64,000 nucleotides of DNA from Porphyromonas catoniae ATCC 51270 (lineage in GTDB: Bacteria; Bacteroidota; Bacteroidia; Bacteroidales; Porphyromonadaceae). Below, one piece after another: positions 60,984-64,000 of the stretch. How positions within the stretch are numbered: position 1 is the stretch's first letter; each line of letters opens with the position of its first letter. Where the stretch lies: assembly GCF_000565015.1 (NCBI RefSeq), contig NZ_JDFF01000009.1:1-64000 (forward strand), in the 5' to 3' direction. A program made the translations under genes and the position numbers. The notes under the pieces are model-generated. The model ran no database searches. It saw only the letters and a list, made by a program, of their open reading frames with translations, and was not told the DNA's origin.

Positions 60984-61118
60984 GAGTTACCATAAGTCGG
61001 AGGGGCATGACGAGTTACCATAAGTCGTCTCAACGACTTATGGTAACTCGTTTTAGAGAGTTGTGGTAACTCGTTAGAGCAAGTTATGGTAAGTCGTAAA
61101 AGCGAGTTATGGTAACTC
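60984..61118. repeat. Six-unit palindrome array (family A, mixed orientation)
   Basis: Cores begin at 60984, 61012, 61035, 61058, 61081 and 61104. Five intervals: 28, then four of 23. The first two are in GAGTTACCATAAGTC orientation and the other four inverted (GACTTATGGTAACTC, GAGTTGTGGTAACTC, AAGTTATGGTAAGTC, GAGTTATGGTAACTC). It lies between pyrC and tRNA-Cys. The remainder of 60893-61254 shows nothing. Confidence 0.92.
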
Positions 61119-61254
61119 TCTACAAGGGTATTTTTGAGGGAGAGTTATTCTATCATAAGAGTTTGATTTTTAGAAGTTACCACCTCCATTTATTCACTAC
61201 ATTTGCGTATACAAAAGGTTTTTCCTTACTTTGCACCTCAAAGCCACAGCATAG

Positions 61255-61325
61255 GGTTCCTTGGCCGAGTGGCTAGGCACCGGTCTGCAAAACCGTTTAC
61301 GGCGGTTCGAATCCGCCAGGAACCT
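61255..61325 (+). tRNA. tRNA-Cys (anticodon GCA)
   Basis: Acceptor GGTTCCT pairs with AGGAACC, U is the discriminator, the D-arm GCC GAGTGGCTA GGC, the anticodon arm with loop CTGCAAA (GCA) and T-arm GGCGG TTCGAAT CCGCC are all present. The anticodon stem has one C-U mismatch at its base. The 71-base size is normal for Cys. CCA is not encoded. Confidence 0.93.
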
Positions 61326-61334
61326 CAAATAAAG

Positions 61335-61367
61335 CTCCAAAATCCTTGATTCTAAAGGGTTTCGGAG
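61335..61367 (+). other. Hairpin directly downstream of tRNA-Cys
   Basis: CTCCAAAATCCTT pairs with AAGGGTTTCGGAG at 12 of 13 positions (one A-C mismatch, one T-G wobble) with a seven-base loop. It begins ten bases after the tRNA. It may end the tRNA transcript or belong to the attachment region of the adjoining recombinases. Confidence 0.6.
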
Positions 61368-61382
61368 TTCTCTTATAATAAC

Positions 61383-61404
61383 AGGGTCGCAAATAGGGTC
61401 GTAA
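61383..61404. repeat. 12-bp-spaced direct repeat near a possible att region
   Basis: AGGGTCGCAA at 61383 and AGGGTCGTAA at 61395 are direct repeats 12 bases apart, between tRNA-Cys and the first recombinase gene. Short GGGTCGCAA-like direct repeats next to tRNA-linked recombinases suggest a recombinase-binding site; that link is inferred. The rest of 61326-61663 shows nothing else. Confidence 0.5.
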
Positions 61405-61663
61405 CCTCCCCCTCTCATTCCAACTTGTGCACGCCTCACCTCTAGATGCACACGCTGATTATTTCACCTTATAAGGGGAAAAAATACCATCCCATTTTAG
61501 CTCATCACGAAGTCTTCTCTCAATAGCACTCTCCACACGGCTAAACAAACCTAATGTAGCCTTCTACCTTTATACCTCTTCCTTCAAACGGACATATCAC
61601 GCTTATTTCCTGACAATTACCGAACTTAGTGTATGGAATACGATCATTCAAAAGCAAGTAAGA

Positions 61664-62833
61664 ATGTCAGAATACACTATCAGTAAGTCCATCCGCAAGG
61701 ATAAGCCTATAAAAAAGAATGGTAAATACCCTATAGATCTTCGGGTACGGGTGCGAGATAAGGGGATACGCTTCTCAACAGGGTTTGATGTGCGCCCCGA
61801 CGACTGGGATGATAAGCACAAAGAGGTCAAAGAAAAAAGTCTACGACTTATTCTTGACAAGCAGATTTTCGAGCTTGAGTTAGCCATACACAATGCCATC
61901 CTCGAAGGGAAAGAGCTATCTATAAATCTCGTTCGAAGCCTTTACAAAGGGAAGGAGGAAGCCAAGCCAGAGCAAAGATCCTTCTATGAATACTACCTAT
62001 CCTACGTAGAAAGGAGACGCAAAGAAGGACTCAATAAAGAAACGATACGTGTCTACCTCACAACCTACAATGTCCTAAAAGCATTTCGAGACAAAGTGCG
62101 TATCTGTGATGTCACCCTGGACTTTATAGAGAAGTTCGATGCCTATATGAGAGACGTTAATGGAAACTCTGCAGGAGGAAGAAACCCCAAACACAAGAAC
62201 ATACGTACAGTTCTTCTAGATATAGAGAAACATCGTATTCCTATTGAGAATCCTTACAAGTGGTTTAAGATCGCTCAATCAAATGCGAGAGAAGTTTACC
62301 TCAATAAAGATGAGCTACAGAAGCTAAGAGATGCTACTCTATCTCTTGAGAAAGATAGCACTGACTACAATGTACTACAGATGTATCAATTCTCTTGTTT
62401 CTGTGGGCTACGTTTCTCAGATACTTTGGACTTAGAATGGAAGGACATAGACTTTGAAAATGGCATCATCCACAAAACGATGATAAAAACCAAGAATGAA
62501 GTCATAACACCAATCTTCCCCCTTGCGAAGCGTATACTAGAAGAGAGGCTAAAGGAGACAAAAGGTATTGGGAAAGTATTCAAATGGTTTGCAGAACCAA
62601 CCTTCAACAAAGCACTAAGGAAATATGCTAAGCTCATTGGGATAGACAAACACATAACCTATCACAGCTCTAGACACACCTTTGCAACCCTACTCGTAAT
62701 AGACAACGTGGATATATACAAGATCTCGAAATACCTTGGACATAAGTCGGTAGATATGACCCAGCGCTATCTCAAGTACAATCTATCAATAGCTAAAGAG
62801 CTAGCCAAGGATATAGAGACATTTAGCTCTTGA
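61664..62833 (+). CDS. Tyrosine recombinase/integrase (first of a tandem pair)
   Basis: A 389-residue site-specific recombinase. The N-terminal arm-binding and SAM-like regions (residues 1-205) precede the catalytic domain (about 212-389) with R250 (GLRFSD), Lys in IKTKNE, H334 and R337 (HSSRHTF), H360 (LGHKS) and Tyr369 (QRYLKY), so the catalytic set is complete. It resembles Bacteroidetes mobile-element integrases. It is the first gene past tRNA-Cys, on the same strand, with base composition visibly more A+T rich than before the tRNA. Confidence 0.9.
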   Translation: MSEYTISKSIRKDKPIKKNGKYPIDLRVRVRDKGIRFSTGFDVRPDDWDDKHKEVKEKSLRLILDKQIFELELAIHNAILEGKELSINLVRSLYKGKEEAKPEQRSFYEYYLSYVERRRKEGLNKETIRVYLTTYNVLKAFRDKVRICDVTLDFIEKFDAYMRDVNGNSAGGRNPKHKNIRTVLLDIEKHRIPIENPYKWFKIAQSNAREVYLNKDELQKLRDATLSLEKDSTDYNVLQMYQFSCFCGLRFSDTLDLEWKDIDFENGIIHKTMIKTKNEVITPIFPLAKRILEERLKETKGIGKVFKWFAEPTFNKALRKYAKLIGIDKHITYHSSRHTFATLLVIDNVDIYKISKYLGHKSVDMTQRYLKYNLSIAKELAKDIETFSS

Positions 62834-62877
62834 TTTGAGCAATAGTGCTATCTTAGTCTGATATTCAGTGATAGAGA

Positions 62878-64000
62878 ATGGCAATAATCAAGAAACAACG
62901 GGCAACACTATTCTTACCCAAAGACAAGAAGAGAAAGGACGGGAGCATCCCCCTATACGTGAGATTTAAGCGCGTGGGCACATTAGAGCCGAAATACAGC
63001 CTTAATATCTCAGTGCAAGAGGGAGAGTGGGATGACGAGCTAAAGAGGTCAAGGAACGTGCTTAATGACGCTTTAATACAAAAGGAAAAAGCTCGTATCG
63101 ACTTATGCCTAGAGCAAGCATTCATTACTCAGCAGGAACTTACCAAGGATGATCTTGATAGGATCATAAAGGGAGATAACCTCCAACCACCAAGAAAGAG
63201 TAGCTCTTTCTACGATTACTGGGAGGAGTATGTACGTACGGGCATGGATAGGGGCTCATTGTCAAATAGCACAAGAAGAGGCTACCACTCTACACTTTGG
63301 GCTCTCAAGGGATTCAAATCAGAGATTAAAATAGGGGATATCTCTCTATCTCTTTTGGAGCGATTCGATAGCTATCTACTCTCCAAAGCAAGAAAAGATG
63401 GCAAGGGTGATATTCCCGGAGCTCGAAAGAATCACTTTAAACGTATCTCTTCCGTCATAAGCTACATACAAGCTTTAGGAGTAGATTTACCCAACCCCAT
63501 TAAGGAGAAAGCATTTAAGCTTCCCAAAGAACGGCAAAATGATGTATACCTCACAGAGGATGAATTTCTTAAATTCCTAGATCTCTGCACGTTTGGTTTG
63601 GAGTATGATTTGGCGGAAGATGGAGAGAATCGATTTAATTCTTTGGTGATTTTCATATTCTCTTGCTTTACAGGCTTGAGGATTAGTGATGCTACATCCT
63701 TAAGATGGGGAAATATCGATATTTCAGATGAACAATCCTGGATCCTAAAGCTACAAACAAAGAAAACTGGAAAAGAGGTCATAATCCCACTGCCTGATCG
63801 TGCCTATCTATTACTCAAAATATACTCTCCTGGGGGAGAAGAGCTAAAGGAAATCTCAGATGAGTTTATCTTCCCCTTTCGCAATCAAAATAAGATAAAC
63901 AAGTATCTTCAAGATGCAGCAGAGCACTTAGGGATAGGCAAACATATCACATTCCATACAGCTCGCAGAACACTAGCAACCCTTTTGGCAGAAAAGGGCA
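62878..64000 (+). CDS. Second tyrosine recombinase (cut by window end)
   Basis: The reading frame from the ATG at 62878 stays open to the last base; at least 374 codons. The N-terminal part has MAIIKKQRATLFLPKDKKRK with YVRFKRVGTLEPKYSLNIS; the catalytic domain shows Arg in FTGLRISD, Lys in TKKTGKEVI and HTARRTLATLL (His-x-x-Arg). The final His/Tyr lies beyond the window. It starts 44 bases after the first recombinase stop. The pair differs clearly in sequence, so it is not a recent duplication. Confidence 0.85.
   Translation, partial: MAIIKKQRATLFLPKDKKRKDGSIPLYVRFKRVGTLEPKYSLNISVQEGEWDDELKRSRNVLNDALIQKEKARIDLCLEQAFITQQELTKDDLDRIIKGDNLQPPRKSSSFYDYWEEYVRTGMDRGSLSNSTRRGYHSTLWALKGFKSEIKIGDISLSLLERFDSYLLSKARKDGKGDIPGARKNHFKRISSVISYIQALGVDLPNPIKEKAFKLPKERQNDVYLTEDEFLKFLDLCTFGLEYDLAEDGENRFNSLVIFIFSCFTGLRISDATSLRWGNIDISDEQSWILKLQTKKTGKEVIIPLPDRAYLLLKIYSPGGEELKEISDEFIFPFRNQNKINKYLQDAAEHLGIGKHITFHTARRTLATLLAEKG

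Noticed and set aside
8461-61118. Palindrome arrays as CRISPR
   Set aside because: Cores are 10-17 bases with 6-10 base spacers, no cas genes are present, and spacers are much too short for CRISPR.
61383-61404. Firm attachment site assignment
   Set aside because: No matching copy inside the window, so it is listed only as a possible site.

Overview
The window reads as chromosomal DNA of a Porphyromonas-like member of the Bacteroidales. The evidence is a complete porP-K-L-M-N type IX secretion cluster, a Na+-pumping methylmalonyl-CoA decarboxylase operon with its epimerase, a glutaminyl cyclase-like lipoprotein, Bacteroidetes-specific families (DUF2891, DUF5689, BACON, GH92, DUF4136, PorP/SprF), lipoprotein and AxA|Q signal peptides, and -7 promoter elements of the form TAnnTTTG. 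No rRNA, CRISPR or cas genes are present. Two tRNAs are seen: Gly(CCC) and Cys(GCA).

Layout. 0.3-8.3 kb (minus strand): NlpE-like lipoprotein, NAD synthetase, MarC, tRNA-Gly, then a compact operon of prenol-sugar glycosyltransferase, DUF2891, orphan histidine kinase and aroA. 8.7-15.1 kb (plus): polyprenyl diphosphate synthase, TatD, nitroreductase, glutaminyl cyclase, SufE and a GH92 mannosidase. 15.5-20.1 kb (minus): methylmalonyl-CoA epimerase and the decarboxylase subunits A, D, C and B, including a 58-residue gene between D and C that repeats the tail of subunit D. 20.7-26.2 kb (plus): tsaD, cinA/pncC, a PDZ lipoprotein-type protein, cvfB, pabB and pabC. 26.5-27.9 kb (minus): ATP-grasp-like protein plus a small ORF. 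28.3-37.6 kb (plus): asd, panC, GH10-like lipoprotein, hemW, uvrA and a SWIM-domain protein that looks like a dead SNF2 helicase. 38.3-46.8 kb (minus): DUF2795 gene, porPKLMN, uvrD. 47.3-48.0 kb: an SDR. 48.2-56.0 kb: a divergent locus of TonB-dependent receptor, two DUF5689 lipoproteins, a NUC1 nuclease lipoprotein and, on the other strand, a secreted endo/exonuclease/phosphatase-fold enzyme; I read this as a candidate extracellular nucleic-acid scavenging system. 56.4-60.9 kb (plus): aroE, BamA/TamA-like lipoprotein, pyrC. From 61.3 kb: tRNA-Cys followed by two tandem tyrosine recombinases, the second cut by the window end, in visibly more A+T-rich DNA: the probable left end of an integrated element.

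The most unusual signal is in the intergenic gaps. Ten gaps carry short tandem arrays of palindromic cores. The cores differ in sequence between families, but the unit length is nearly constant at 22-24 bp and most arrays have 4-6 units. One core family (GAGTTACCATAACTC) occurs in four separate gaps, two others in two gaps each. The combination of constant pitch, palindromic cores, unrelated core sequences and purely intergenic placement is not explained by any feature type I know and is reported as the leading finding.

All coordinates and motif positions come from reading the sequence by eye. Family assignments are from recognised motifs and have not been checked by database search.
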